Below are positions 1-7,328 of a DNA stretch of 14,824 nucleotides, piece after piece; position 1 is the stretch's first letter; each line of letters starts with the position of its first letter. Both the position numbers and the translations under genes were made by a program. This DNA comes from Bacteroidales bacterium (GTDB lineage: Bacteria; Bacteroidota; Bacteroidia; Bacteroidales; Muribaculaceae). Below the pieces are notes generated by a model. It had not been told where the DNA came from. It made no database searches and saw only the letters and a program-made list of their open reading frames with translations. The stretch is taken from positions 1 through 14,824 of the forward strand of contig CAAFXX010000533.1 of NCBI GenBank assembly GCA_900767075.1, in the 5' to 3' direction.

Positions 1-124
1 AAAATATCCGCAAATGTTAATAAAAGAAAGCATGAACACTTCATATTTAACTTTCGTAAATAAGTAGAAACAACTTCTTTGCTAATTTTCTTATACAAAT
101 CTGTGTTCTCTAAACTTTTTTAGT

Positions 125-132
125 TAATTTTG
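125..132 (+). promoter_or_regulatory. Bacteroidales -7 promoter box upstream of the small membrane protein gene
   Basis: TAATTTTG matches the Bacteroidales -7 consensus TAnnTTTG and lies 23 bases before the ATG at 156. No convincing -33 TTTG is seen at the usual distance, so the call rests on the -7 box and its position. Confidence 0.45.
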
Positions 133-155
133 TCTTAGAAACTAAATATTGGCTT

Positions 156-404
156 ATGATTAGCAATAAGGTAAAACGCAACGTGTGGTTTACGCTGGCC
201 ATCATGTCGACTGCATGTATCGCCGACCGGGCCATACGCGTGGCCGACGGATCGCTGGAATGGTGGAATCTGGTCTCCGCCTTAATAATTACGGCATTGT
301 GCACCAAGTTCTATCTGTGCTATCGCCGGCAGGTGCGTGAAGGCAACATTTTCGGCCGTGTCGACGTGTTTCAACGATACCACAAAGACGCGAATAATTT
401 ATAG
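156..404 (+). CDS. Small two-helix membrane protein of unknown function
   Basis: An 82-residue protein I do not recognise as a named family. The sequence shows a short basic N-terminus (KVKR), a first hydrophobic segment at about residues 10-23, a polar stretch, then a stronger hydrophobic helix at about 36-56 that begins with a WW pair and is followed by YRR. It is therefore probably an inner-membrane protein with two helices and a charged cytoplasmic tail of about 25 residues. A -7 promoter box lies just upstream, and a 49-base gap separates it from the yjbQ-like gene on the same strand, so co-transcription is possible. The composition resembles the flanking chromosome. The minus-strand reading of the same region looks like a shadow. 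Confidence 0.6.
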   Translation: MISNKVKRNVWFTLAIMSTACIADRAIRVADGSLEWWNLVSALIITALCTKFYLCYRRQVREGNIFGRVDVFQRYHKDANNL

Positions 405-453
405 ATTAAATAACCGCTGATAAGTCGTAGTCACAGGTTAAATAAGTTGAGTT

Positions 454-864
454 ATGGTTGAACAGATTGAATTTACACTCCGGCCCTATCCCCGCGGCAT
501 ACATCTTGTCACGGGCGAGGTGATGCGTCAGTTGCCGCAGTTGCCTGAAAGGGGTCTACTGAATCTGCTTATCAAACACACGTCGGCGGCGTTGGCACTC
601 AACGAGAACGCCGACCCTGACGTGCGCCACGACCTGAACATGATTTTCGACCGCATCGTACCGGAAAACGCCCCGTTCTATCTGCATACCGACGAGGGTC
701 CGGACGATATGCCCTCACACGCCAAGTCGGTGATTGTCGGCTCTACCCTTACACTACCCATAACAGGCGGTCATCTCAACCTCGGCACATGGCAGGGAAT
801 CTACCTATGCGAGTTCCGCGACTACGGAGGCCCGCGCCGCGTAGTCGCCACCATCCTCAGTTAA
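454..864 (+). CDS. yjbQ: YjbQ/UPF0047 family protein (secondary thiamine-phosphate synthase type)
   Basis: At 136 residues it is a full-length UPF0047/YjbQ single-domain protein. The family signatures are all present: HTSAAL at residues 42-47, NENADPDVRHD at 50-60, EGPDDMPSHAK at 81-91 and the C-terminal GTWQGIYLCEFR at 111-122. The conserved His and acidic residues in these motifs are thought to bind a metal. Family members form cytoplasmic trimers, and the E. coli protein has weak thiamine-phosphate synthase activity; the true physiological role is unsettled. The gene converges on the DNA-glycosylase-like gene with an 8-base tail-to-tail overlap at 857-864. Nothing in its coding sequence looks broken. 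Confidence 0.9.
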   Translation: MVEQIEFTLRPYPRGIHLVTGEVMRQLPQLPERGLLNLLIKHTSAALALNENADPDVRHDLNMIFDRIVPENAPFYLHTDEGPDDMPSHAKSVIVGSTLTLPITGGHLNLGTWQGIYLCEFRDYGGPRRVVATILS

Positions 865-1495
865 CGACCCCGATACCGACAGACTTAAAGAGAGCGCTGT
901 AATATTCAGCTTTCTTTGCCAGAGGCAGAGGATAGGCCCGGCTGGTGGACGGCATACGCCAGATTTCCAACGGCAAAGTTTCCCTGCCGTCTCCGAGAGG
1001 ACGTGGCGCGCATTCCATATAGTGTCCCATCGCCGGAGCTTCGGTGCCTGTGAGTTCAGCCAATACTTCCGCGGCTTTCTGTCCGGTCGTGGCAATGGCC
1101 CTGCACTGAGGCATACGCCGCAACAGCGAGTCAAGGTCTACCGGCTCGACTATCTCCAGAAACTTATCGGAAGCGTTTCCCGCCAGCCGTCTTATACGAT
1201 AACCGGTGTCGCTCAAAGCTATGCCTTCGCGATTGAGCAACGCCTTTATCTTCTCCAGATCGAAATCCTTTGTGCCCGGACGCAGCAACGCAGTCCTGTC
1301 TCCATAGAACAGCAATCCCATCGCATACCAGAAGTCATTGGTGCGGTTAGGATAAAAGAATTCCATCGACCACCGTTTGGGTTGCGGCGGGAACGTGCCC
1401 ATTATCAACACCTTCGCTCCGTCAGGAACCCATGCACCGAATGGATGCACCTCCGTATCAAGCTCAGGTTTCATATCGACAATATCTGTATTCAT
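857..1495 (-). CDS. Uracil-DNA glycosylase family protein
   Basis: Probable DNA repair glycosylase that removes uracil or a mismatched base. With the start at 1495 it is 212 residues, beginning MNTDIVDMKPE. The N-terminal half has the superfamily active-site pattern, a hydrophobic strand ending in MGTFPPQPKRWSMEFFYPN followed by RTNDFWYAMG. A second strand ends in ATTGQKAAEVL, and the C-terminal PSTSRAYPLPLAKK resembles the DNA-binding loop of these enzymes. The open frame extends to 1576, but that extension crosses the ridA terminator hairpin and overlaps the ridA stop, so I prefer ATG 1495; ATG 1510 or 1474 are also possible. It lies downstream of ridA on the same strand, separated by a terminator. 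I cannot assign the exact subfamily. Confidence 0.75.
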   Translation of the reverse strand: MNTDIVDMKPELDTEVHPFGAWVPDGAKVLIMGTFPPQPKRWSMEFFYPNRTNDFWYAMGLLFYGDRTALLRPGTKDFDLEKIKALLNREGIALSDTGYRIRRLAGNASDKFLEIVEPVDLDSLLRRMPQCRAIATTGQKAAEVLAELTGTEAPAMGHYMECAPRPLGDGRETLPLEIWRMPSTSRAYPLPLAKKAEYYSALFKSVGIGVVN

Positions 1496-1509
1496 ATCAA
1501 CATAACGCA

Positions 1510-1536
1510 TTAAGGCCCACACTTGATGGGCCTTAA
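1510..1536 (-). terminator. Hairpin terminator after ridA
   Basis: A perfect 10-bp stem, TTAAGGCCCA with TGGGCCTTAA, around a 7-base loop lies 26 bases past the ridA stop on the minus strand. There is no long U run after it, so efficiency is uncertain. It also covers the region where an extended glycosylase start would lie, which argues for the shorter start. Confidence 0.6.
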
Positions 1537-1562
1537 AACAATCTATCTGACGAAATGCGCTC

Positions 1563-1937
1563 TTAACGGGCGGCAATCACCTCGATTTCCACCAAAGCCT
1601 GCTTGGGCAACTCTTTCACGGCGTAAGCCGAGCGTGCGGGATAAGGAGCGGTAAACGTCTCGCCGTAAACCTCGTTCATCGGGCCGAACAACGACATATC
1701 GGCCAGATATACGGTGGTCTTAACCACATTGTCCAGAGTCAGGCCGGCGGCTTCCAGCACTGCCTTTACGTTGGCCAACGACACGCGTGTCTGCTCCTTG
1801 ATGCCCTCGGGCATCGTGCCCGTAGCCACGTCGATGGGCAGCTGACCCGAACAATACACGAAGCCGTTGGCTTCTATTCCCTGGCTGTAAGGCCCGATAG
1901 CGGCCGGCGCCTTCTCGCTTGCAATCTGTTTCTTCAT
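1563..1937 (-). CDS. ridA: RidA family reactive enamine/imine deaminase
   Basis: A 124-residue RidA (YjgF/YER057c/UK114) protein, the usual size. It hydrolyses reactive 2-aminoacrylate and related enamines/imines released by PLP enzymes, protecting PLP-dependent enzymes in the cytoplasm; the family forms trimers with active sites between subunits. Seen here: the N-terminal AAIGPYSQG, the central YCSGQLPID, NVKAVLEAAGLTLDNVVKTT and the C-terminal ARSAYAV with the substrate-binding Arg, ending ALVEIEVIAAR. The frame is open to 2126, but the MKKQIASEKAPAAIGPYSQG start at 1937 matches the family N-terminus and lies about 40 bases downstream of a good -7 box, so the longer form is not used. A strong hairpin follows the gene. 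Confidence 0.93.
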   Translation of the reverse strand: MKKQIASEKAPAAIGPYSQGIEANGFVYCSGQLPIDVATGTMPEGIKEQTRVSLANVKAVLEAAGLTLDNVVKTTVYLADMSLFGPMNEVYGETFTAPYPARSAYAVKELPKQALVEIEVIAAR

Positions 1938-1976
1938 GATTATCTGATTTAGATCTTTAAAACAATTTACGTCCCA

Positions 1977-1984
1977 CAAATATA
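1977..1984 (-). promoter_or_regulatory. -7 promoter box for ridA
   Basis: Read on the minus strand, TATATTTG matches the Bacteroidales -7 consensus TAnnTTTG exactly. Transcription would start near 1970 and give a leader of about 33 bases before the ATG at 1937. No clear -33 TTTG is visible. Confidence 0.55.
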
Positions 1985-2168
1985 CATCTTTTTTCTTAAA
2001 ACTCGGCACACTCAACGCAAAAAGGCCACAAGTCGCTGACTTGTATGCCATAGGGTGTCGGACATCCATCGACGCAACGGGTCTATGGCAATCGCAACAA
2101 GATAGACTGTCTTTGCATTTGAACAATCCGCCGACCGGCTAATCCGATTAAAGCCTTTTTAAAACAGA

Positions 2169-2193
2169 AAACTCGCTGATAATCAGCGAGTTT
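2169..2193 (-). terminator. Strong terminator downstream of the tRNA-like fragment
   Basis: Perfect 12-bp inverted repeat, AAACTCGCTGAT and ATCAGCGAGTTT, around one central base. On the minus strand it is followed by a T-rich tract (TTTTCTGTTTT), as in an intrinsic terminator for leftward transcription. It stands 12 bases after the tRNA-3'-end-like stretch at 2206-2224, which is where a tRNA terminator would be expected. No protein gene on the minus strand ends here. Confidence 0.65.
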
Positions 2194-2205
2194 CAATCTT
2201 ATCGG

Positions 2206-2224
2206 TTGCGGAAAGACAGGGATT
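2206..2224 (-). other. Candidate attachment site: residual 3' end of a tRNA gene
   Basis: TTGCGGAAAGACAGGGATT on the plus strand reads on the minus strand as the second half of a T-arm (AATCCCTGTC), an acceptor strand TTTCCGC and A. The sequence further into the element does not continue as a tRNA: no pairing GACAGGG, no 5' GCGGAAA and no anticodon arm. A leftward terminator follows. This is the pattern left when a tyrosine integrase inserts into a tRNA 3' end. The integrase gene begins 156 bases to the right. No second copy is visible in this window. Confidence 0.4.
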
Positions 2225-2321
2225 ATCACCTATGTTATCAGGTCATATCGCAAATTTTACAAAATGCGCTGTTACATAGACTTATACAAAATCAGCGTCA
2301 AATAAAATATCATTGAAAATA

Positions 2322-2353
2322 TTTGCATATCTCAAAAATCGTGCATAATTTCG
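2322..2353 (+). promoter_or_regulatory. Promoter of the left-end integrase gene
   Basis: TTTG at 2322-2325 and TAATTTCG at 2346-2353 (one mismatch to TAnnTTTG) are separated by 20 bases, a usual spacing for Bacteroidales -33/-7 elements. The ATG follows at 2380. The TCGTGC hexamer is repeated at 2339 and 2351, so an integrase or Xis protein may also bind here. Confidence 0.5.
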
Positions 2354-2379
2354 TGCGTAAATAGAAACACTGATTACGC

Positions 2380-3687
2380 ATGATTATCAAACGAAACATA
2401 AACTTTTGGCTGGATTCCCGGAAGAAAGACGGCGTTCCGGTCACTGAGAATCTGGCGATCCGTATGCGTTTGGCTTATGGTGGCAAGACATTCGACTACT
2501 TCACAGGATTCCGAATCGACGCAAGTAAATGGGATGCAAAGAAACAGCGAGTAAAAAATGGCTGCACTAACAAACGCAAGGAAACCGCCATCGAAATCAA
2601 TACCGAACTAAACCGTCTGGAGAATCTTCTTCAAGACATCTTCCGTGAGTATGAGTTTTCGGACTTGAAGCCCTCAATGGATGAAGTCAAGACCCGTTTT
2701 AAGGAAATTTCAGTACCTCAACAATCCTCCGCAGTTATTGAAGCTGTTGAGGAAGAGAAGTCCAATGTAAAAACTTTCTGGGAATATTATGATGAGTTTG
2801 TTCGCGAGTATGGCCGCAAAAACAGTTGGACTAAAGCGACATTTGAAAAACTTGCCGCGCTGAAAAATCATCTGAAAAACAGCAATAAATTCAAACGTAA
2901 TCCTACTTTTGATTTCTTTACAGAGAAGGGTCTCAATGATCTTGTGGACTATTTCCGGGTAGAGTGCGATATGCTGAACAGCACCATTGACAAGAAGGTG
3001 TACTTCATTAAGTATTTTCTTGATTGGGGCGCCTCAAAGGGCTATCATCAAAACTTCGCCTACAGACAGTTCCGACCGAAACTGAAGATGACACAATCCA
3101 AGGTTATCTTTCTGACTGATGAGGAGCTGTCAGCTATCCGTCAATATCAGATACCGCCGACCAAACAATATCTTGAACGAGTTCGCGATGTTCTTGTCTT
3201 TTGCTGTTATACCGGTCTTCGTTACTCAGATGTGGCAAACCTTCGCCGAAGTGACATCAAGGATGACCATATCGAAGTCACGACCGTCAAAACTGCCGAT
3301 AGTCTGATTATCGAATTGAACAAACACAGCCGTGCCATACTGGAGAAGTATGCTGATATCCCATTCAAGGATAACAAGGCTTTGCCAGTAATCAGTAACC
3401 AGAAGATGAACACTTACATCAAGGAGCTTGGTAAACTTGCCGGAATCGATACTCCAGTCCGCATAACCCAATACCGGGGGAATGAGCGCATTGACCATGT
3501 ATATCCGAAGTATGAACTGCTTTGCACCCACACCGGACGAAAGACTTTTATATGTAAGGCGCTGTCGCTTGGCATCGCTCCCAATGTCGTGATGAAGTGG
3601 ACCGGTCACAGCGACTACAAGGCAATGAAGCCCTATATTGACATTGCCGACAGCGTAAGGGCAAATGCCATGAGTCTTTTTGATTGA
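2380..3687 (+). CDS. Tyrosine recombinase/integrase (left-end integrase, catalytically complete)
   Basis: A 435-residue site-specific tyrosine recombinase. Order of parts: N-terminal arm-binding beta domain (residues about 1-60, with an FTGFRIDASKWD motif typical of Bacteroidota integrases), a SAM-like core-binding domain (about 130-235) and a C-terminal catalytic domain. Catalytic residues can all be placed: Arg281 in YTGLRYSD, Lys304 in the TVKT hairpin, His384 and Arg387 in HTGRKTF, His410 in TGHSDYKAM and the nucleophile Tyr419. It lies at the left end beside the putative tRNA attachment site and points inward, so it most likely drives integration and excision there. A strong terminator follows at 3709-3749, so it is transcribed alone. 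Confidence 0.93.
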   Translation: MIIKRNINFWLDSRKKDGVPVTENLAIRMRLAYGGKTFDYFTGFRIDASKWDAKKQRVKNGCTNKRKETAIEINTELNRLENLLQDIFREYEFSDLKPSMDEVKTRFKEISVPQQSSAVIEAVEEEKSNVKTFWEYYDEFVREYGRKNSWTKATFEKLAALKNHLKNSNKFKRNPTFDFFTEKGLNDLVDYFRVECDMLNSTIDKKVYFIKYFLDWGASKGYHQNFAYRQFRPKLKMTQSKVIFLTDEELSAIRQYQIPPTKQYLERVRDVLVFCCYTGLRYSDVANLRRSDIKDDHIEVTTVKTADSLIIELNKHSRAILEKYADIPFKDNKALPVISNQKMNTYIKELGKLAGIDTPVRITQYRGNERIDHVYPKYELLCTHTGRKTFICKALSLGIAPNVVMKWTGHSDYKAMKPYIDIADSVRANAMSLFD

Positions 3688-3708
3688 GAGAGGTCAGGAA
3701 TTTTTTAC

Positions 3709-3749
3709 AAGTCGAGGCTGCACAATTCCGTGCGGTCTCGATTTGTTTT
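3709..3749 (+). terminator. Intrinsic terminator after the left-end integrase
   Basis: A stem of about 15 bp, including three G-U type pairs, spans AAGTCGAGGCTGCAC and GTGCGGTCTCGATTT around the loop AATTCC. It is followed by GTTTTT and lies 21 bases after the integrase stop. Confidence 0.75.
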
Positions 3750-3992
3750 TAGGGTAGATTAAGGCATAGATGTTCAGAAATGTGTTTCCACTCGTTTTCA
3801 TCCACAATGTATCCACCTATTCCACTCAAATAATTATTTTAATCTCGTTTCTAATCATTGGTATTCAGCGAAATATAATAGAGCGTTTTCTCAATTTTAC
3901 ACCTACGCTCCACTCATCACACATAGTAACTTTGCATCGTAGGACATCCCTACGAATCACCCTGATATATGGGACATCAAAAAATCTATAAT
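3750..3992 (+). promoter_or_regulatory. Intergenic control region with a -7 box before the DUF3853-type gene
   Basis: About 240 bases without a convincing gene; the 73-codon open frame here has no recognisable protein features. It is AT-rich and ends with TAACTTTG at 3927-3934, an exact match to the -7 consensus, giving a leader of roughly 50 bases before ATG 3993. Repeated short CCAC-containing words (ATCCAC, TTCCAC, TCCACTC) near 3786-3828 might be protein-binding sites, but this is only a visual impression. Confidence 0.4.
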
Positions 3993-4298
3993 ATGAATAT
4001 CAATGAACTCATGAACAAACCCCTGTGGCAAATGACTGGCGAGGAATTTCTTGCCATCATCAACGAGAAGAAATCGGAAGAAATCGCACCCGTCACTTCT
4101 GATAGCGATAGGAATACCTCCAAGCATTATGTGTATGGATTGGCCGGTATAGCCAGACTGTTCGGATGCAGCATACCGACTGCCAACCGTATTAAGAAGA
4201 GCGGAGTAATCGACAAGGCTATCACCCAGTGTGGACGCAAGATTATCGTTGACTCGGAACTTGCGCTTCAACTTGCCGGTCGTCAACCTCGATGTTAA
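3993..4298 (+). CDS. DUF3853-like helix-turn-helix protein (excisionase/accessory type)
   Basis: A 101-residue protein with the layout of DUF3853 proteins that sit beside integrases in Bacteroidales elements. The N-terminus has MNINELMNKPLWQMTGEEFL, then a variable acidic and Ser/Thr-rich linker (22-44). The C-terminal half is a helix-turn-helix: YVYGLAGIARLFGCS (47-60) is the first helix and turn, IPTANRIKKSG (61-71) the recognition helix, and AITQCGRKIIVDSELALQLAG (76-96) a small wing like that of excisionases. The frame opens at 3969, but ATG 3993 matches the expected N-terminus. The likely role is DNA bending or binding during excision, or control of neighbouring genes. The family assignment is from memory of the motif, not a search. 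Confidence 0.75.
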   Translation: MNINELMNKPLWQMTGEEFLAIINEKKSEEIAPVTSDSDRNTSKHYVYGLAGIARLFGCSIPTANRIKKSGVIDKAITQCGRKIIVDSELALQLAGRQPRC

Positions 4299-4383
4299 GG
4301 CATTATGACTGAAGCAATCGGAATGAGCATAGTCTATAACATGACTTATGCTGACAGTTGTAAACACCAAAATCCATGGAAGT

Positions 4384-5199
4384 ATGGCAAAGGGAGTCAA
4401 CATCTACGAACTGATGCACGCCTTCTGGCAGGAGAATGAATATGAGCCGTTCTCAACTGCCGAGATCGCTCTGTTCTTCTTCTTGCTGGAGCGTGCCAAC
4501 TGCCGACGGTGGAAGATGCCGTTCAAATGCTCGACGGCACTTGTATGCCGGTCTATCAAGGTTGCCAAGCAGACATTCCTCACGGCTCGTCTCAAACTGA
4601 GCGACCGAGGTTTGATTACCTTCATACAAGGTAGGGGCAATGCCATGGCACCCGCTTATACGGTCATTTCAGAACCCGACAAATGGACTAACGGCAATAC
4701 CGATGAACAGACTGAAAACGAGACTGAAGAGCTTACGGATAGCCAGACCGATAGTAAGACTGACAGCCTACCCACTTATAATATTAAAGATAATAATATT
4801 CAAGATAAAGATATAATATCCCTTAATAATAAAGGGCAGGCAGATGAAATTTTTAGTTTTGATGAATTGGAGAAGATATTCCTTGCCGATACTGCATGGC
4901 ATGATGAAATTCTTCGTGAGTTTCCGGCTGTAAGCCGTCTGGAACTTGAAAATCAGATTCACGGTTTCTTCTCCCGTCTCCGCGATAAAGGAGAAAAAGG
5001 AAGGGGAGAAAAAGACTGCCGGAGCTATTTTGTCAACTCTGTCCGAAAATTTTTCAAGCACAACCAACATCGAAGAGCTGAAAGAGAATTTGACCGAGTG
5101 TCAAGTGCATACAGGCGTCGGGGTGTTGATGTCATCGCGCGAACTGCCGAAGATTATGAGCAACCGTTCCCTTCGCCACCTTGGGACAAAGACTATTGA
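4384..5199 (+). CDS. Winged-helix, DnaD/replisome-organizer-like protein
   Basis: Probable replication initiation or helper protein of the element, 271 residues from ATG 4384 (the frame opens 12 codons earlier). The N-terminal domain (about 1-95) has a winged-helix look: TAEIALFFFLLERANCRRWKM, a second helix STALVCRSIKVAKQTFLTARLKLSDRGLI, and a wing ending in APAYTVI. This resembles DnaD-like replication proteins of phages and plasmids. Residues 100-155 are a low-complexity Thr/Asp/Asn/Gln linker. The C-terminal domain (157-235) has GEKGRGEKDCRSYFVNSVRKFF, a pattern shared with element-borne replication proteins that couple to DNA. The gene also carries an AT-rich repeat patch over its linker (4778-4836), as in elements whose origin lies inside the initiator gene. 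The function is inferred. Confidence 0.65.
   Translation: MAKGVNIYELMHAFWQENEYEPFSTAEIALFFFLLERANCRRWKMPFKCSTALVCRSIKVAKQTFLTARLKLSDRGLITFIQGRGNAMAPAYTVISEPDKWTNGNTDEQTENETEELTDSQTDSKTDSLPTYNIKDNNIQDKDIISLNNKGQADEIFSFDELEKIFLADTAWHDEILREFPAVSRLELENQIHGFFSRLRDKGEKGRGEKDCRSYFVNSVRKFFKHNQHRRAEREFDRVSSAYRRRGVDVIARTAEDYEQPFPSPPWDKDY
4778..4836. repeat. AT-rich direct repeats inside the DnaD-like gene, possible replication origin
   Basis: The octamer ATAATATT occurs at 4778-4785 and 4793-4800 with a one-base variant (ATAATATC) at 4813-4820, in an almost pure A/T stretch. It is followed by a small hairpin, CCCTT at 4820-4824 and AAGGG at 4832-4836. The surrounding gene is about half G/C, so the patch stands out. 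An origin role is only inferred from its position in a replication-like gene. Confidence 0.3.
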
Positions 5200-5249
5200 A
5201 CAATGACTGATTTACGGCATGTGTTACAGAGTGAAGCGTTCCCGGCAAG

Positions 5250-5660
5250 ATGGACAAATGGCTTGACGGCTATATCGCCGATTCCGAGCTTGGAGAGACA
5301 TTTGAAGAAACGCTCGAATCCTTTGACAAGGAAGACTATGATGCTTATTCGCACAAGATTATCTCCTTACAGTATTCACTGATTCGGCAGATGATTGGGA
5401 AATGGCACAACCACCCGGCAGAGCTTCCCGAGACGGCAGACTCTTATAGCAACGAGTGCCTTGGACGCATCTTCAATGTGTGTCTATCCGGCAACTGGTC
5501 GGACTGGCTCCGTCTCCTTAAGGGTTACAGTCCCGGTCTCGACCGTGAGTCTCACGCTGTCTGGAACAGCAAGGAGCCAGCCTCTATTACAGATGTCCGG
5601 TCTGCGCTCGACGGATGCTTCTACCGTTTGAAAGTCGATTTCATCAAGAACCTCCTCTAA
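5250..5660 (+). CDS. Hypothetical element-borne protein
   Basis: A 136-residue soluble protein that I do not recognise. It starts 50 bases after the DnaD-like gene and is probably transcribed with it. Visible features are an acidic N-terminus (EETLESFDKEDYD, residues 17-29), predicted mostly helical structure, a Trp-rich middle (GKWHNH at 50-55, GNWSDWLRLL at 81-90) and a hydrophobic C-terminus ending FIKNLL. There is no signal peptide or membrane segment. Codon use resembles its neighbours, which supports it being real. A 118-codon open frame on the other strand (5484-5840) overlaps it but has no recognisable features. A small accessory role in replication or mobilization would fit the context; nothing in the sequence proves it. 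Confidence 0.55.
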   Translation: MDKWLDGYIADSELGETFEETLESFDKEDYDAYSHKIISLQYSLIRQMIGKWHNHPAELPETADSYSNECLGRIFNVCLSGNWSDWLRLLKGYSPGLDRESHAVWNSKEPASITDVRSALDGCFYRLKVDFIKNLL

Positions 5661-6018
5661 AACGTGCCGTAGCTTGCCTCCGCTTATAGCTGATACCACA
5701 AGGTTGCAGAAGGCTATTCCGAGCCTCTCTGACGTGCGCTGTGCGCCTCTCCGGGTATATGCCTGACCGATTTCCGTGGTCATCGTCCAGATTGGCTTAT
5801 AGACAACGCGCTTGCGCGAAGTTGCCGGATTGTGAACCACCCGGGTAGCCTAATACCCACTACGCCGAAAACAAGGGGAAGAATGGGAGGGCGAATGTAA
5901 TTAAAAGACTTAATATTAGTATATTATAATTTTGAGCAAATTCCGATGATTTCCAAGAATTGCGCTTTTAAGTGTTATTTTTGTTTCCCAAAGTGAGATG
6001 GATTTCGGATTATTTTAG
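5661..6018. other. Long non-coding region before the tandem recombinase genes
   Basis: Together with the promoter zone to 6121 this is about 460 bases with no convincing gene. It contains small inverted repeats: CGCGC/GCGCG around TT near 5806-5817 and GGGTA (5843-5847) with TACCC (5854-5858). It then becomes AT-rich, with TAATTTTG at 5927-5934, a match to the -7 consensus. It could hold recombinase-binding sites or a second mobilization-related site; no direct evidence separates these. Confidence 0.35.
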
Positions 6019-6026
6019 TAACTTTG
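6019..6026 (+). promoter_or_regulatory. -7 promoter box deciding the start of the first tandem recombinase
   Basis: TAACTTTG matches TAnnTTTG exactly. It lies inside the upstream extension of the open frame, so transcripts from it could only use the ATG at 6122 (or the weak internal one at 6044). A second match lies at 5927-5934. No -33 TTTG is found at a normal distance. Confidence 0.5.
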
Positions 6027-6121
6027 CAGTGCTGGCAGATACGATGTTAAGAATAGGAAAACATCGGAAATATATCACGAATTTATATAGAATTTTTCTA
6101 ATACACAAACCTCTCTCCAAT

Positions 6122-7246
6122 ATGGGAAGAAACAGGAAACAAATAGCCGGGAATGTGCCGATAAACCTGCGGTTCCAGAAACGGGCCAGAGACCGCAAGG
6201 CTATTCTTATCGACCATTTCTATGCCGGAAAGCATCACTATGAGAACACGGGGCTGTTCCTCATAGCCGAGACAACCGAGAAAGCCCGAAGGGAAAACGC
6301 CCGCACCATGCGCAAGGCGAATGACCTCTTGCATCAGCGAATCGATGAATACTTTTCATCGAAATCCGTTCCTGTTGTAGACGAACCACCCGTCACGATG
6401 TCGGAGTGGTTCAAGGCTTTTGTAGCCGAGAAGAAACGGCAAGGCATCAGGACTGCCGACCGTCTTGTTAATTATACCCGTATCCTTACTGACTTTGACA
6501 GCACGACCATACTCAAGGATGTTGACAAGACTTTCTGCCTACGGCTCATAACCTATCTTCGTGATGAATACCGTACAAGAGCCGGGGAGAGACTCAGTCC
6601 TAAATCCATTTTCAATATAACCGGTTATTTTCTTACCTCACTCAACATGGCGGTTCAGACAGGGAAAATTGCCTCTAATCCGTGGTACAGGCTATCCCGG
6701 AATGACAAACCCAAGAATCCAAAGACCAAACGCGAATACCTGACGATTGACGAGGTAAAGGCTCTTATAGCCACTCCGTGCGAAAACGAGACCGTAAAGC
6801 GCGCCTATCTGTTTTCATGTTTCTGCGGGCTGTGCTTAGGCGATGTCATCAGCCTCAAATGGGAAAGCATCACCAATGACGGCGAGCGGTGGAAAATCGG
6901 AATCGTGGCAAGCAAGAACCAGCGAGTTCTCCACATACCGTTGAGCGCACAGGCGATGAAATGGATGCCGGACAGGACAGGTGAATTTGTTTTCCCTACT
7001 CTTACACGCCAAGCTATTTTACGATATCTGAAGAACTGGGCGAAAGCCGCAGGGATAACCAAAACCGTCACTTTTCATACCTCAAGGCATACCTTCGCAA
7101 CAATGCTGCTGACTTTGGGAACCGACATTTATACGGAGTCGAAGATGCTCGGATATTCCAGCGTGAAGCCTACCCAGATATACGCCAGGATTATCGACGA
7201 GGCAAAGGACAACGCCGTATGTCTCGCCGACGGCATCGAATGGTAG
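6122..7246 (+). CDS. Tyrosine recombinase-like protein lacking two catalytic residues
   Basis: A 374-residue tyrosine recombinase paralogue. From MGRNRKQIAG it has an arm-binding domain, a core-binding domain (about 92-185) and a catalytic domain. The box I Arg is replaced by Cys238 (CGLCLGD instead of CGLRLSD), and the third-box His by Tyr345 (LGYSSV instead of LGHANV). Lys265, His319 and Arg322 (HTSRHTF) and the nucleophilic Tyr354 (TQIYARI) remain. Without the first Arg, strand cleavage should be strongly impaired, so it may be inactive alone, act as a partner or architectural subunit of the next recombinase, or be decaying. The frame opens at 5972, but the promoter box at 6019 and the paralogue's N-terminus favour ATG 6122. 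The next gene starts 82 bases later. Confidence 0.88.
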   Translation: MGRNRKQIAGNVPINLRFQKRARDRKAILIDHFYAGKHHYENTGLFLIAETTEKARRENARTMRKANDLLHQRIDEYFSSKSVPVVDEPPVTMSEWFKAFVAEKKRQGIRTADRLVNYTRILTDFDSTTILKDVDKTFCLRLITYLRDEYRTRAGERLSPKSIFNITGYFLTSLNMAVQTGKIASNPWYRLSRNDKPKNPKTKREYLTIDEVKALIATPCENETVKRAYLFSCFCGLCLGDVISLKWESITNDGERWKIGIVASKNQRVLHIPLSAQAMKWMPDRTGEFVFPTLTRQAILRYLKNWAKAAGITKTVTFHTSRHTFATMLLTLGTDIYTESKMLGYSSVKPTQIYARIIDEAKDNAVCLADGIEW

Positions 7247-7328
7247 CTGACGCAATGAATTTTTCAATCAGTCCGATAAATCATCCATATAATTATTCAA
7301 TTTTTACCTCTTATAATACAACTTTCCA

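Noticed and set aside
805..1513. Overlapping open frames on both strands (805-1134 minus, 1022-1513 plus)
   Set aside because: They lie over the yjbQ-like and DNA-glycosylase-like genes, which have clear family motifs; these frames have none.
1938..2126. N-terminal extension of ridA to 2126
   Set aside because: RidA proteins start at the MKKQIASEKAPAAIGPYSQG position, and the -7 promoter box lies inside the extension.
3770..3991. 73-codon open frame after the integrase terminator
   Set aside because: No protein features, no start signal, A/T-driven composition, and the -7 box for the next gene lies inside it.
5484..5840. 118-codon minus-strand frame
   Set aside because: It overlaps the better-supported plus-strand gene at 5250-5660 and shows no domain pattern.
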